Source: Pontivivens sp032464575
GTDB taxonomy: Bacteria; Pseudomonadota; Alphaproteobacteria; Rhodobacterales; Rhodobacteraceae
DNA: 64,000 bases
Assembly (NCBI GenBank): GCA_032464575.1
Contig: JAWDKM010000005.1
Span: 62,001 to 126,000 of the forward strand
Direction of reading: 5' to 3'
Under the pieces are notes generated by a model. That model was not told the DNA's origin, searched no databases, and saw only the letters and a program-made list of their open reading frames with translations. Position 1 is the first letter of the stretch. Each line of letters opens with the position of its first letter. Below, one piece after another: positions 42,818 through 52,008 of the stretch. A program made the position numbers and the translations under genes.

Positions 42818-44203
42818 TCAGAACGCGCCGAAGACCGAGCCGAGCGCGATGACGGCGACCAGTGCCGCGAGGGGGGCGACGACCGCGACCACCGCGATGT
42901 CGCCGTAGCTCTCCCGGTGGGTGAGACCGCAGATCCCCAGAAGCGTGACGACCGCGCCGTTGTGCGGCAGGCTGTCGAGCCCGCCGGTCGCGATGGTCGT
43001 CACGCGGTGCAGCAGTTCCGGCGAGATGCCCGCGGCGGTGCCCTGCTCCAGATAGCGCGTGCCGAGTGCCTCGAGCGCGATGCTCATGCCGCCGGAGGCC
43101 GAACCGGTGAGCCCGGCGAGCAGGTTGGTGGAGATGGCGAGCGACACGAGCGGCCCGCCGCCAACGCTTTCCACCGCGTTCGACACCATGGCGAAGGCGG
43201 GAAGGGCTGCGACGACTGCGCCGAAACCCACGAGGCTCGCGGTGTTGAAGATCGGCAGGACGGCGGCCGCCGCCCCCTCCCCGATGTCGCGCTGCGGTGC
43301 GACGCGGGCGAGATTGGCCGCGAGGATCAGCAGGATCGCCGCCGTGAGTGACACGATGATCGACCATATGCCGCGGAGCTCCGCGATGGTGGTGGCGCCG
43401 AACCGCGGCTCGGCGAGGTAGGACGTGTCGAGCGCGGGGAAGACGTGGACGCTCAGCGCGTAGTTCAGCGCGATGACGAGGACGATGGGCAGGGCCGCCA
43501 GCCAGAAGGGCGGCCGGGCGCGGGACGCATCCTGCACCTGTGGGGGGTCCGGGGCGGCGTGCGGGCCGAAGCCCTCCCCCGCCGCCGCGGCCCGCCGTGT
43601 GCGATGGACCAGCCAGGCGAGACCGCCGCCCGCCATGATGGCCGCCGCAATCAGCCCGAGGCCCGGCGCAGCGAAGGCGGTCGTGCCGAAATAGGGCATC
43701 GGGATCGCGTTCTGGATCGCGGGCGTGCCCGGCATCGCGGTCATGGTGAAGGTGAAGGCACCCAGCGCGATGGTCGCGGGGATCAGGCGCTTGGGAATGT
43801 CGGCAGCACGAAACAGCGCATCGGCCACCGGGTAGATCGCGAAGGCCACGACGAAGAGCGAGACGCCGCCATAGGTGAGAACCGCGCAGGCAAGCACGAC
43901 GGCGGGAATGGCCTGCGCGGGGCCGAGCCGCGCCACGATCCCGTCGGCGATGACCGCCGCCGATCCGCTGGCATCCATCAGCCGTCCGAAGATCGCGCCC
44001 AGCAGGAAGAGCGGGAAATAGGTCACGATGAACCCGCCCGTCGCGGGCATGAAGACCTGCGTGTAGGTGGCAAGCCCCGGCGTCAGCGAGAACGCGGCGG
44101 CGACCAGCGCCATGACCGGCGCGACCACGAGGACGCTGGCCCCGCGATAGGCGAGGTAGATGAGCAGGCCCAGCGCCAGCACGATGCCGAGCAGGCCGAT
44201 CAT
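42818..44203 (-). CDS. GntP-family permease
   Basis: 461 aa from the ATG at 44203; the open frame extends upstream in a non-conserved reading. About 12 hydrophobic helices, with the family features VLTYGGVSLFVVAFAIYPVA, GAFTFTMTAMPGTPAIQNAI (re-entrant loop) and NLLAGLTGSASGGMSIALEA. Members import gluconate, glycerate or other hydroxy/keto acids with protons; the substrate here is not determined. Followed by marR, and head-to-tail with araC upstream (272-nt gap). Confidence 0.85.
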   Translation of the reverse strand: MIGLLGIVLALGLLIYLAYRGASVLVVAPVMALVAAAFSLTPGLATYTQVFMPATGGFIVTYFPLFLLGAIFGRLMDASGSAAVIADGIVARLGPAQAIPAVVLACAVLTYGGVSLFVVAFAIYPVADALFRAADIPKRLIPATIALGAFTFTMTAMPGTPAIQNAIPMPYFGTTAFAAPGLGLIAAAIMAGGGLAWLVHRTRRAAAAGEGFGPHAAPDPPQVQDASRARPPFWLAALPIVLVIALNYALSVHVFPALDTSYLAEPRFGATTIAELRGIWSIIVSLTAAILLILAANLARVAPQRDIGEGAAAAVLPIFNTASLVGFGAVVAALPAFAMVSNAVESVGGGPLVSLAISTNLLAGLTGSASGGMSIALEALGTRYLEQGTAAGISPELLHRVTTIATGGLDSLPHNGAVVTLLGICGLTHRESYGDIAVVAVVAPLAALVAVIALGSVFGAF

Positions 44204-44475
44204 GAGGTGGGCCGATCCCGCCGGACCGCGGCGGGGCGCACGGCTTGCCCGGTCGCGGTGTCGCCCGGATCGCCCTGCGTCGAGGACGGATGACAGCCGC
44301 GCGTGGCCAGGAAGGCACGAGGCAGCCCGGCCGCCGCGTCGGCCGGGACGGTGGCCGACCGGCCCCCTTGCTCGCAATCACGCCCTGTCACGCCCGCCGC
44401 CCCACGTCCGATACTCGCCAGCAGCCTTCAGATCAGGTCGGGCTCCCGCCGCCGCAAGGGCAGCGGCGTCCGAAT

Positions 44476-45402
44476 CTAGCGGAAGGCGGCGCGATAGCGT
44501 GCAGGGCTGAGGCCGAGGCGCTTCTTGAAGGCGGTCGAGAGGTGCGCCTGGCTGGAAAAGCCGGTCTGCACCGCGATCTCCGCGATGCCCAGATCGGTCT
44601 GCGCGAGCAGGTCACGCGCTCGGCTCAGCCGTCGCCCGATGATGAAGTCGCGCGGCGGCTCTCCGGTCGCGGCCTGGAAGGCGCGGGAGAAGTGGGAGCG
44701 GCTGAGCCCCGCCTCCACCGCCAGATCCTCCACCGCGATCTTCTCGCAAAGCTGTTCGTCGATGCGGGCGAGGATGCGGCGGAGCAGGCCGGGCGACAGC
44801 GCCTCCCGCATCTCGCGCCCGATCGCGCGGCCGAGAAAGGCACAGGCGATCCGCGCCATCATGGCGTCGGCCAGCGTACCGAGATAGGCGGCCTCCACCA
44901 GCGGATCGCCCAGCAGGGAGCGGCGCACCTCCTGCTGGAGCGCCGCGAAGCCCGCGTCGCTGAACTCCTCGATCAGTTCGGGGGCCCAGTGCCGGCCAGC
45001 CGCCACGGTTCCGATCACGGCCTCCGCCCGCTCGGGCTCCACGGTGATGCACAGGAACTCCACCGCGTCGTCCATGCGCGCACGCACCAGCGTCTGGGGC
45101 GGCACGACGAAGGCCGAGCCCGCGCCCCAGCTCCGCCGGCGCACCACGCCGTCGTCGATCGACAGGTCGGCGACCGCGCGCGCGAACGGCGTGAAGACGA
45201 GGTATTGCGGGATCCTGTAGGCCAGCTCGAAATCGATGGGCGGATGCAGGATGAAGCGCACCCCGTCGCTGCCCGCAACGCCGCCCCATTCCGGCAGCTC
45301 CGTGACCGGAGGACCGTCGAAGTCGATCCTGCGGCCGGGTGCGGCGCGAAGCCGGAACGGCACGGCCGGGGCGGCGTCGCCGCTGTCGGGGTCCTGTCTC
45401 AT
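44476..45402 (-). CDS. AraC-family transcriptional regulator
   Basis: 308 aa. Two helix-turn-helix motifs make the C-terminal AraC domain: EKIAVEDLAVEAGLSRSHFS, then RAFQAATGEPPRDFIIGRRL, and LGIAEIAVQTGFSSQAHLST, then AFKKRLGLSPARYR. The N-terminal about 200 residues are a cupin-like sensor domain (FRLRAAPGRRIDFDGPPVTE...VVPPQTLVRARMDD). It is divergent from the isochorismatase gene (170 bp), which it probably activates. Confidence 0.92.
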   Translation of the reverse strand: MRQDPDSGDAAPAVPFRLRAAPGRRIDFDGPPVTELPEWGGVAGSDGVRFILHPPIDFELAYRIPQYLVFTPFARAVADLSIDDGVVRRRSWGAGSAFVVPPQTLVRARMDDAVEFLCITVEPERAEAVIGTVAAGRHWAPELIEEFSDAGFAALQQEVRRSLLGDPLVEAAYLGTLADAMMARIACAFLGRAIGREMREALSPGLLRRILARIDEQLCEKIAVEDLAVEAGLSRSHFSRAFQAATGEPPRDFIIGRRLSRARDLLAQTDLGIAEIAVQTGFSSQAHLSTAFKKRLGLSPARYRAAFR

Positions 45403-45572
45403 GCCCCTTCATGTCGCGCGGCATCGTTGGGCGAACAAGACGGACAGGTTCGATTATCGCACGAACATGAAAACCGCCGCGCATGGATGGAAGCGGCGGC
45501 GCGCGGCACCCCTCATCTCAACCACAACGACACCGGCGGCGCCGCGCCGCGTCCGTCCACCAGGGAAGAAGC

Positions 45573-46277
45573 ATGACCATGACTGCGAATACCGACCTGC
45601 TGACGCCGGAGAACAGCCAGATCATCTTCATCGACCACCAGCCGCAGATGGCCTTCGGCGTCGCTTCCATCGACCGGCAGACGCTGAAGAACAACACGGT
45701 GGCACTGGCCAAGGCGTCGAAGCTCTTCGGCATCCCGTCCACGATCACGACGGTGGAGACAGACGCATTCTCGGGCAACACCTATCCGGAGTTGCTGGAG
45801 GTCTTCGGCGAGAACGATATTCTGGAGCGGACCTCGATGAACTCGTGGGACGATCAGAAGGTGCGCGACGCGCTGGAGGCCGCGGGCCGCAGGAAGGTCG
45901 TCGTATCGGGCCTGTGGACGGGCATCTGCAACAACATGTTCGCGTTCTCCGCCATGCAGGAGGGCGGCTACGAGATCTACATGGTGGCCGATGCGTCCGG
46001 CGATACCTCGCCCGAGGCGCACGACACGGCGATGACCCGGATGGCCCATGGCGGCGTCGTGCCGATGACCACGATCCAGACGATGCTGGAGTGGCAGCGC
46101 GACTGGGCGCGGCGCGACACCTATGACGGGCTGATGGACATAATCCGCGAGCATGGCGGGGCCTACGGGATGGGCGTCGACTACGCCTATACCCATGTCC
46201 ACAAGGCGCCCGCACGCTTCGCCGGCGGCAAGCGTCTCGATCCGATCGCCGCGGCGATCGAGTCCGCAGCTGAGTAG
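45573..46277 (+). CDS. Isochorismatase-family hydrolase
   Basis: 234 aa from the ATG at 45573. Catalytic triad pattern: Asp in QIIFIDHQPQM, Lys in the ALAKASKLFG region, and C119 in SGLWTGICNNMFAFSAM. Such cysteine hydrolases cleave nicotinamide, carbamates (N-carbamoylsarcosine) or ureides; one subgroup beginning like this (TPENSQIIFIDHQPQMAFGV) is often paired with amidohydrolases. It precedes an amidohydrolase by 92 nt. Probably activated by the divergent AraC protein. Confidence 0.9.
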   Translation: MTMTANTDLLTPENSQIIFIDHQPQMAFGVASIDRQTLKNNTVALAKASKLFGIPSTITTVETDAFSGNTYPELLEVFGENDILERTSMNSWDDQKVRDALEAAGRRKVVVSGLWTGICNNMFAFSAMQEGGYEIYMVADASGDTSPEAHDTAMTRMAHGGVVPMTTIQTMLEWQRDWARRDTYDGLMDIIREHGGAYGMGVDYAYTHVHKAPARFAGGKRLDPIAAAIESAAE

Positions 46278-46369
46278 GCCCGCCCCCTCGGCAGACAGCG
46301 CAAGCCCCCGGATCCCGATCGGGTCCGGCGCGCCGCACGCCCCCTTCCCTTCGCGCAGGAGTAGCCAAG

Positions 46370-48325
46370 ATGTCCGTTCGCCGCCGCACAACCTTGAAGG
46401 GGCTCGCCGCGTCTGCGGCGACGCTCGCGCTCACGCCCCGGGACGCATGGAGCCAGACGGTGCCCGAGATACCGGAAACCATCCTGACGAACGGGCGCAT
46501 CACGACCCTCGACCCCGCCAATCCGGAGGCGGAGGCGCTGGCCGTGGCCGGCGGGCGCATCCTGCAAGCCGGCACGGTGGACGAGATCATGCGTCTCGCC
46601 GGCGAGGAGACGGAGGTGATCGACCTCGGCGGACGGCGCGTGATCCCCGGTCTCAACGACAGCCACACGCACCTGATCCGCGGCGGGTTGAACTACAATA
46701 TGGAGCTGCGGTGGGAGAACGTGCCAAGCCTTGCGGATGCGCTGCGGATGCTGCGCGAGCAGGCCGACCGGACCCCCGCACCGCAATGGGTACGCGTGGT
46801 CGGCGGCTGGTCGGAGTTCCAGTTCGCCGAGCGGCGCATGCCGACGCTGGAGGAGATCAACGCCGCCGCACCCGACACGCCTGTCTTCGTCCTGCATCTC
46901 TACGCCCGCGCGCTGTTGAACCGCGCGGCGCTCAGCGCGCTCGGCATCACGGCGGACACCCCGAACCCGCCGGGTGGCCTGATCGAGAAGGACGCGAACG
47001 GACAGCCCACGGGCATGCTGATCGCCAAGCCCTCGGCCCTGATCCTCTACTCCACGCTTGCCCAAGGACCGAGCCTGCCGGTGGAGGACCAGATCAACTC
47101 CACGCGCCACTACATGCGGGAGATGAATCGCCTCGGCATCACTTCGGTCATCGATGCGGGCGGCGGCGGGCAGAACTTTCCGGACGATTACGACGTCATC
47201 CAGCGGCTGCACGACGACGACCAGCTCACCGTGCGCATCGCCTACAATCTTTTCGCGCAGAACCCAGGGCAGGAGCTTTCGGACTACGAGAGGTGGGTCG
47301 CGATGACCGAACCGGGCGCGGGCTCCGACATGCTGCGGATGAACGGCGCGGGGGAGAACCTCACATGGTCGGCGGCCGATTTCGAGAACTTCCTGGAGCC
47401 GCGGCCCAGCCCCGAACCGACCATGGAGGCCGAGCTGGAGGCGATCGTGGAGCTGCTGGCGGATAACGAATGGCCGTTCCGCATCCATGCGACCTATGAC
47501 GAGACGATCGACCGCTTCCTCGGCGTGTTCGAGCGGGTGAACGGGCGTCAGCCCTTCCAGACCCGCTTCATCATCGATCATGCGGAGACGATCAGCGAGC
47601 GGAACATCGAACGGATCCGGGCGCTCGGCGGCGGCATCGCCACGCAGCACCGCATGGCGTTCCAGGGCGAATACTTCGTCGACCGCTACGGGGCGGAGGC
47701 CGCGAAGGCAACGCCGCCCATCGCGAAGATGCTGGAGATGGACGTGCCCGTCGGCGGCGGCACGGATGCGACGCGCGTCGCCTCCTACGACCCGTGGGTG
47801 GGGCTCTACTGGCTGACCACGGGGCGCACGCTCGGGCGGCTGCGGCTCTATGACGAGGCCAATACACTGAGCCGCGAGCAGGCGCTGCGGATCTGGACGC
47901 AGGGCTCCGCCTGGTTCTCGGGAGAGCAGGACGTGAAGGGGACGCTTGCGCCCGGCATGTATGCCGATCTCGCGGTGCTGTCCTCGGATTACATGACCGT
48001 CCCGGCGGAGGAGATCCGGCGGATCAACGCGGTGCTCACCATGGTCGGCGGGCGCGTGGTCTATGGCGAGGGCGATTTCGACGACCTCGCCCCGTCCCTG
48101 CCCCCGGCCTCGCCCGGCTGGAGCCCGGTGAACGCGACGGCGAGCCCGGCGCAGCGGGCGGCGTCGCAGGCACAGACGCAGTTCGCGCGGGCCTGCCATG
48201 ACGGCTGCACGAACGGTTGCGGGCTGCACGGGCATGACCACGGGATCGCGTGGAACAACCCGATCCCCGCACGCGACCTCAAATCCTTCTGGGGCGCGCT
48301 CGGCTGCTCATGCTTTGCGGTGTGA
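46370..48325 (+). CDS. Secreted amidohydrolase (YtcJ type) with a Cys/His-rich tail
   Basis: 651 aa. Tat signal (VRRRTTLKGLAASAATLALT). Metal-dependent amidohydrolase core: HxH in NDSHTHLIRGG, later histidines (FRIHATYDETIDR; FIIDHAETISERNIER) and Asp in GGGTDATRVASYDPW. The exported form would act on an amide or cyclic ureide in the periplasm. The last 40 residues carry ACHDGCTNGCGLHGHDHG and GCSCFAV, five cysteines and several histidines, unusual in the family and likely metal- or disulfide-bound. Downstream is a betaine-type binding protein. Confidence 0.88.
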   Translation: MSVRRRTTLKGLAASAATLALTPRDAWSQTVPEIPETILTNGRITTLDPANPEAEALAVAGGRILQAGTVDEIMRLAGEETEVIDLGGRRVIPGLNDSHTHLIRGGLNYNMELRWENVPSLADALRMLREQADRTPAPQWVRVVGGWSEFQFAERRMPTLEEINAAAPDTPVFVLHLYARALLNRAALSALGITADTPNPPGGLIEKDANGQPTGMLIAKPSALILYSTLAQGPSLPVEDQINSTRHYMREMNRLGITSVIDAGGGGQNFPDDYDVIQRLHDDDQLTVRIAYNLFAQNPGQELSDYERWVAMTEPGAGSDMLRMNGAGENLTWSAADFENFLEPRPSPEPTMEAELEAIVELLADNEWPFRIHATYDETIDRFLGVFERVNGRQPFQTRFIIDHAETISERNIERIRALGGGIATQHRMAFQGEYFVDRYGAEAAKATPPIAKMLEMDVPVGGGTDATRVASYDPWVGLYWLTTGRTLGRLRLYDEANTLSREQALRIWTQGSAWFSGEQDVKGTLAPGMYADLAVLSSDYMTVPAEEIRRINAVLTMVGGRVVYGEGDFDDLAPSLPPASPGWSPVNATASPAQRAASQAQTQFARACHDGCTNGCGLHGHDHGIAWNNPIPARDLKSFWGALGCSCFAV

Positions 48326-48632
48326 GGGGTCGGGCGATGTAGCGGAGACCCTTCGCCGGCGGGCTGCATACCCGCTCTGCCGCGCCGCCGGTGGTCGCGA
48401 CCGGGGCTCTTCGGCGGGCCGGAGCCTCGTGCACAGCGGCATGGACACGTGACGCGAGCCGCGGATCACCGCCTGGAAGGCTGGAGCTTCGCGGTGAAGC
48501 GGGACGCGGACGGATCCCGGGGGACATGAACGCGCGTGACATGACCTCGGACAATCCCGGGCCGGGGCGCGGTCCTAAGATCGGCGGCGGGAGCGGCGCC
48601 CGTTCCCGCTTTCAGTTCGAAGGAGAGTGAAG
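48326..48632. other. 307-nt gap before the binding-protein gene
   Basis: No gene recognised; only GC-rich open frames without ribosome binding sites. The last bases hold the strong AAGGAG of the following gene. Confidence 0.4.
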
Positions 48633-49493
48633 ATGAAGTACGCGATCGCAACCCTGATGGCCGCGGGCCTCGCCACGGCCGCGTCGGCGCAGGACAAGAC
48701 GGTGACGCTCGGCCAGGTCGGGCTCAGCTTCTACGCCGTGGTCGGCGGCGTCGTGCAGGAGGTGCTGGAGGAGCGCGGCTACACGGTCGAGGTCGTCGAG
48801 GGCAGCCATTCCGAGATCTTCCCGATGCTCGGCGCGGGCGAGGTCGACCTGCTCGCCGCCGCGTGGCTGCCGGGCGGGCACGCGGCGCTTCACGAACCGG
48901 TGGAGGACGTGACCTTCCGGATCGCCCCGATCTACGAGGACGCGCGTTTCTTCTGGGTGGTGCCGTCCTATGTGCCGGAGGACATGATCGCCTCCGTCGC
49001 GGATCTGACCCGCCCCGAGGTGGCCGAGCGGCTGCCCGACACCATCGTCAGCCTGCCGGAGGCGACGGGCCTGACCACCGGCGGACGGCGGGTGATGGAG
49101 GCCTACGACCTCGGCAGTGCAGGTTACACGCTGGAGGCCGCCCCGCCCGCCAACTGGATCGGCACCTTCGAGACCGCCGTGCGGAACGAGGAGTGGGTGG
49201 TCTTCCCCCTCTGGCAGCCGCAATGGGTGAACGCGGCCCACGACATCCGTGTGCTCGAGGAGCCGCAGAACGCCTATGGCGATCCCGACACCGCGTGGCT
49301 GATCGGGCATGAGAGCCTGCGCGACACGGTGGACGCACAGACGCTGGCGCTGCTGGAGGCGATCCGCCTGCCGGTGGATGTCGTGACCGAGATGGATCGC
49401 CGCGTGAATGTCGACGGCCTGTCGCCGCGCGCGGCGGCACGGAGCTGGATGGAAGAGAACCCCGAGGCGGTCGCCGCCTGGGGCTCCGGCTGA
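48633..49493 (+). CDS. Glycine betaine/choline-type ABC substrate-binding protein (orphan)
   Basis: 286 aa from the ATG at 48633 (AAGGAG 7 nt upstream; a GTG at 48627 would add two residues). Signal peptide about 1-20 (LMAAGLATAASAQ). OpuAC-like body: VTLGQVGLSFYAVVGGVVQE, EGSHSEIFPMLGAGEVDLLA and the aromatic-rich WIGTFETAVRNEEWVVFPLW. It should bind a quaternary amine or similar ligand in the periplasm. No permease or ATPase gene lies next to it, so it works with a transporter elsewhere or as a sensor. Confidence 0.88.
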   Translation: MKYAIATLMAAGLATAASAQDKTVTLGQVGLSFYAVVGGVVQEVLEERGYTVEVVEGSHSEIFPMLGAGEVDLLAAAWLPGGHAALHEPVEDVTFRIAPIYEDARFFWVVPSYVPEDMIASVADLTRPEVAERLPDTIVSLPEATGLTTGGRRVMEAYDLGSAGYTLEAAPPANWIGTFETAVRNEEWVVFPLWQPQWVNAAHDIRVLEEPQNAYGDPDTAWLIGHESLRDTVDAQTLALLEAIRLPVDVVTEMDRRVNVDGLSPRAAARSWMEENPEAVAAWGSG

Positions 49494-49502
49494 GGGGAAA
49501 CG

Positions 49503-51104
49503 ATGGTGAGCGGGACGCACGCGAAGCACACCGCCGCACCGGGAGCCTGGGCGCCGTTCGCCCATGCCCCGTTCGCGGTGCTGTGGGTGGCCACGGTCGT
49601 GTCCAACGTCGGGACCTGGATGAACGACGTGGGTGCGGGCTGGTTGATGACCGAGCTCTCGCCCTCGCCGTTGGTCGTGGCAGGAGTGCAGGCGGCGACC
49701 ACGTTGCCGGTCTTCCTCTTCGCGCTGCTGGCCGGGGCCGTGGCCGACATCGTGGACCGGCGGCGGATGCTGCTGGTTGTCAACGTGGCCCTCGGCGTGG
49801 TGACCACGCTGCTCGCGCTCACCGTCGCGGCGGGGGCGATGACGCCGCTCCTGCTGCTCGTCTTCACCTTCCTGCTCGGCACCGGGGCGGCGTTTCTAGC
49901 GCCGGCCTGGCAGACGATCGTGCCGAAGCTGGTGCCGCGGCCCGAGCTGCCCTCGGCCATCGCGCTGAACTCCATGGGGATCAACGTGAGCCGGGCGATC
50001 GGGCCGGCGTTGGCGGGCTTCCTGATCGTGGCGCTCGGCATCTGGGCGCCCTTCGCGGTGAACGCCGTCAGCTTCGTGGTGATCGTCGCCGCCCTCCTGT
50101 GGTGGGCCCCACCCGCGGAGCCTGTCCGCCGCCTGCCGCCGGAGCATGTGACCGGCGCGATCCGGGCCGGGCTGCGCTACGCGATGAACAGCGGGCCCTT
50201 GAAGGCGACGCTGGTGCGGGCTGCCGCCTTCTTCGCCTTCGCCTCGGCCTACTGGGCGATGCTGCCGCTGATCGCGCGGGAGGTGCTTGCTGGCGGACCA
50301 ACGCTCTACGGCATCCTGCTGGCGGCCGTCGGTGCAGGTGCGGTGGGTGGAGCCCTGATCCTGCCCGCGATCCGCAAGGCGCTCGGCGCGGACCGGACGG
50401 TGGCGGCGGGCACGCTCGGGACGGCACTGGTGCTCGCGGCCTTTGCCGTGATCCCGAACCCGGTGGTCGCCGCCGTCGCCTCGGCGCTGGCGGGGGTGAG
50501 CTGGATCGCGGTTCTGTCGAGCCTCCACGTCTCGGCCCAGACCGCCCTGCCCGACTGGGTGCGGGCGCGCGGGCTCTCGATCTTCCTCACCGTGTTCTTC
50601 GGCGCGATGTCGGCAGGCAGCCTCGTCTGGGGTCAGGTGGCGAGCATGGCGGGGATCCCCACGGCGCTGCTGACTGCGGCGGCGGGCGCGGTGGCGCTGA
50701 TCCCGCTCACCTGGCATGCAAAGCTGGGACAGGGGGCTGAGCTCGACCTCGCGCCATCCATGCACTGGCCGCAGCTCATCGTGGCGGCGGAAAAGGCCGA
50801 GGCGCGCGGGCCGGTCATGATCCAGATCGCCTACGACGTGGCCGAGGGCGATCGTGCCGCCTTCCGCGACCTGATGACGGAGATGGCCCGCGCCCGGCAG
50901 CGCGGCGGCGGCTATGGCTGGACGCTGCTGCAGGACGCGGCCAGCCCCGAACGCTTCGTGGAGACGTGGTACGAGAGCTCATGGCTCGAACACCTGCGCC
51001 ACCACGAGCGGGTGAGCGAGGCGGATCGCGCGGTGCAGGACCGGGTGAAGGCGCTCACACGCGGCGAGCCGGAGGTACAGCACTATCTCGGCGGGGCGGC
51101 GTAG
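49503..51104 (+). CDS. MFS exporter with C-terminal ABM-like domain
   Basis: 533 aa. Residues about 15-410 form 10-12 membrane helices (VLWVATVVSNVGTWMNDVGA, then ADIVDRRRMLLVVNV as the MFS loop motif, TWMNDVGAGWLMT). It belongs to the 'transmembrane secretion effector' MFS group. A soluble C-terminal domain (about 435-530, VMIQIAYDVAEGDRAAFRDL... FVETWYESSWLEHLRHHERV) resembles the antibiotic biosynthesis monooxygenase ferredoxin-like fold, a fusion known in this group. Likely exports small compounds or siderophores. It follows the betaine-type binding protein by 9 nt. Confidence 0.88.
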   Translation: MVSGTHAKHTAAPGAWAPFAHAPFAVLWVATVVSNVGTWMNDVGAGWLMTELSPSPLVVAGVQAATTLPVFLFALLAGAVADIVDRRRMLLVVNVALGVVTTLLALTVAAGAMTPLLLLVFTFLLGTGAAFLAPAWQTIVPKLVPRPELPSAIALNSMGINVSRAIGPALAGFLIVALGIWAPFAVNAVSFVVIVAALLWWAPPAEPVRRLPPEHVTGAIRAGLRYAMNSGPLKATLVRAAAFFAFASAYWAMLPLIAREVLAGGPTLYGILLAAVGAGAVGGALILPAIRKALGADRTVAAGTLGTALVLAAFAVIPNPVVAAVASALAGVSWIAVLSSLHVSAQTALPDWVRARGLSIFLTVFFGAMSAGSLVWGQVASMAGIPTALLTAAAGAVALIPLTWHAKLGQGAELDLAPSMHWPQLIVAAEKAEARGPVMIQIAYDVAEGDRAAFRDLMTEMARARQRGGGYGWTLLQDAASPERFVETWYESSWLEHLRHHERVSEADRAVQDRVKALTRGEPEVQHYLGGAA

Positions 51105-51107
51105 GTC

Positions 51108-51887
51108 TCACCTCGCGGGTTCGACCGCCTTGCGGTAGATGTGCCAGGAGGCATGGCCGAGGATCGGGAACACGAGCACCATCCCCAGGAACAGTGGCAG
51201 CATCGCGACGAAGACCGCGGCGGCCACCATGAGGCCCCAGAAGATCATCGCCTCGCGGTTCTCGACCACGGCCTTCACGCTGCTGATCATGGCCGTGACC
51301 ACGTCGATGTCACGGTCCATGAGCATCGGGACGCCCACGACGGAGATGGAGAAGAGCAGGGCCGCCAGCGCCGCCCCGATCACCGTGCCGACCACCAGCA
51401 TGGTCAGGCCCTGCGCCGTGAAATAGACGTCGAGCGAGGTCATCACGTTGGTCATCGTCGTCGTTCCGAAGGAAATGGCGAAGATCACCCGCGCCAGCAC
51501 GATCCAGAACAGGAAGCCGAAGACCGTCAGCACCGCGAAGAACGGCAGTTGCGAGTTGTTCTGGCGGAAGCCCGCCCTGAGGATCGGACCCCAGGACAGC
51601 TCCTCCCCCGCCTCCAGCCGGCGCGAGACCTCGTAGAGGCCGACGGCCGCGAAAGGACCGATCAGCGGGAAGCCGGCGGCGAAGGGCAGGATCCAGTAGC
51701 TGGCGTCGCCGAGAAACAGCGCCCAGGTGATCGCGATGCCCACGACCGAGAACACCGCCCCGAAGAAGAGCCCGTAGACCGGCGCGCGCTGGAAATCGTT
51801 CAGCCCGGCCTTCAGCGAGGCGGTCACGTCCTCCCGGCTGAGGGATCGGATCTGCGGAAGCGGCGTCGTGGCAGGGATGCTGGTCAT
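51108..51887 (-). CDS. DUF2189 integral membrane protein
   Basis: 259 aa from the ATG at 51887, with an ideal AGGAGG 7 nt upstream; an in-frame ATG at 51893 lies too close to it. Five or six membrane helices (YGLFFGAVFSVVGIAITWAL, WILPFAAGFPLIGPFAAVGL, FFAVLTVFGFLFWIVLARVI, MLVVGTVIGAALAALLFSIS, IFWGLMVAAAVFVAMLPLFL). The family is widespread in proteobacteria and uncharacterised. Convergent with the MFS gene. Confidence 0.88.
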   Translation of the reverse strand: MTSIPATTPLPQIRSLSREDVTASLKAGLNDFQRAPVYGLFFGAVFSVVGIAITWALFLGDASYWILPFAAGFPLIGPFAAVGLYEVSRRLEAGEELSWGPILRAGFRQNNSQLPFFAVLTVFGFLFWIVLARVIFAISFGTTTMTNVMTSLDVYFTAQGLTMLVVGTVIGAALAALLFSISVVGVPMLMDRDIDVVTAMISSVKAVVENREAMIFWGLMVAAAVFVAMLPLFLGMVLVFPILGHASWHIYRKAVEPAR

Positions 51888-52008
51888 GGCCATTCCTCCT
51901 GTTTTGCCACCTCCAATCGTGCGGCAAGCCGGCCCGGGTGGCAAGCGTACCAAGGTCGAGGAGGTGCGCATCAAAGCCAGCATAGCGCGGTGGGTTGACC
52001 GCGTCGTG

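Noticed and set aside
48391..48630. 79-codon frame before the betaine-type binding protein
   Set aside because: It runs across the binding protein's own ribosome binding site and has no domain.
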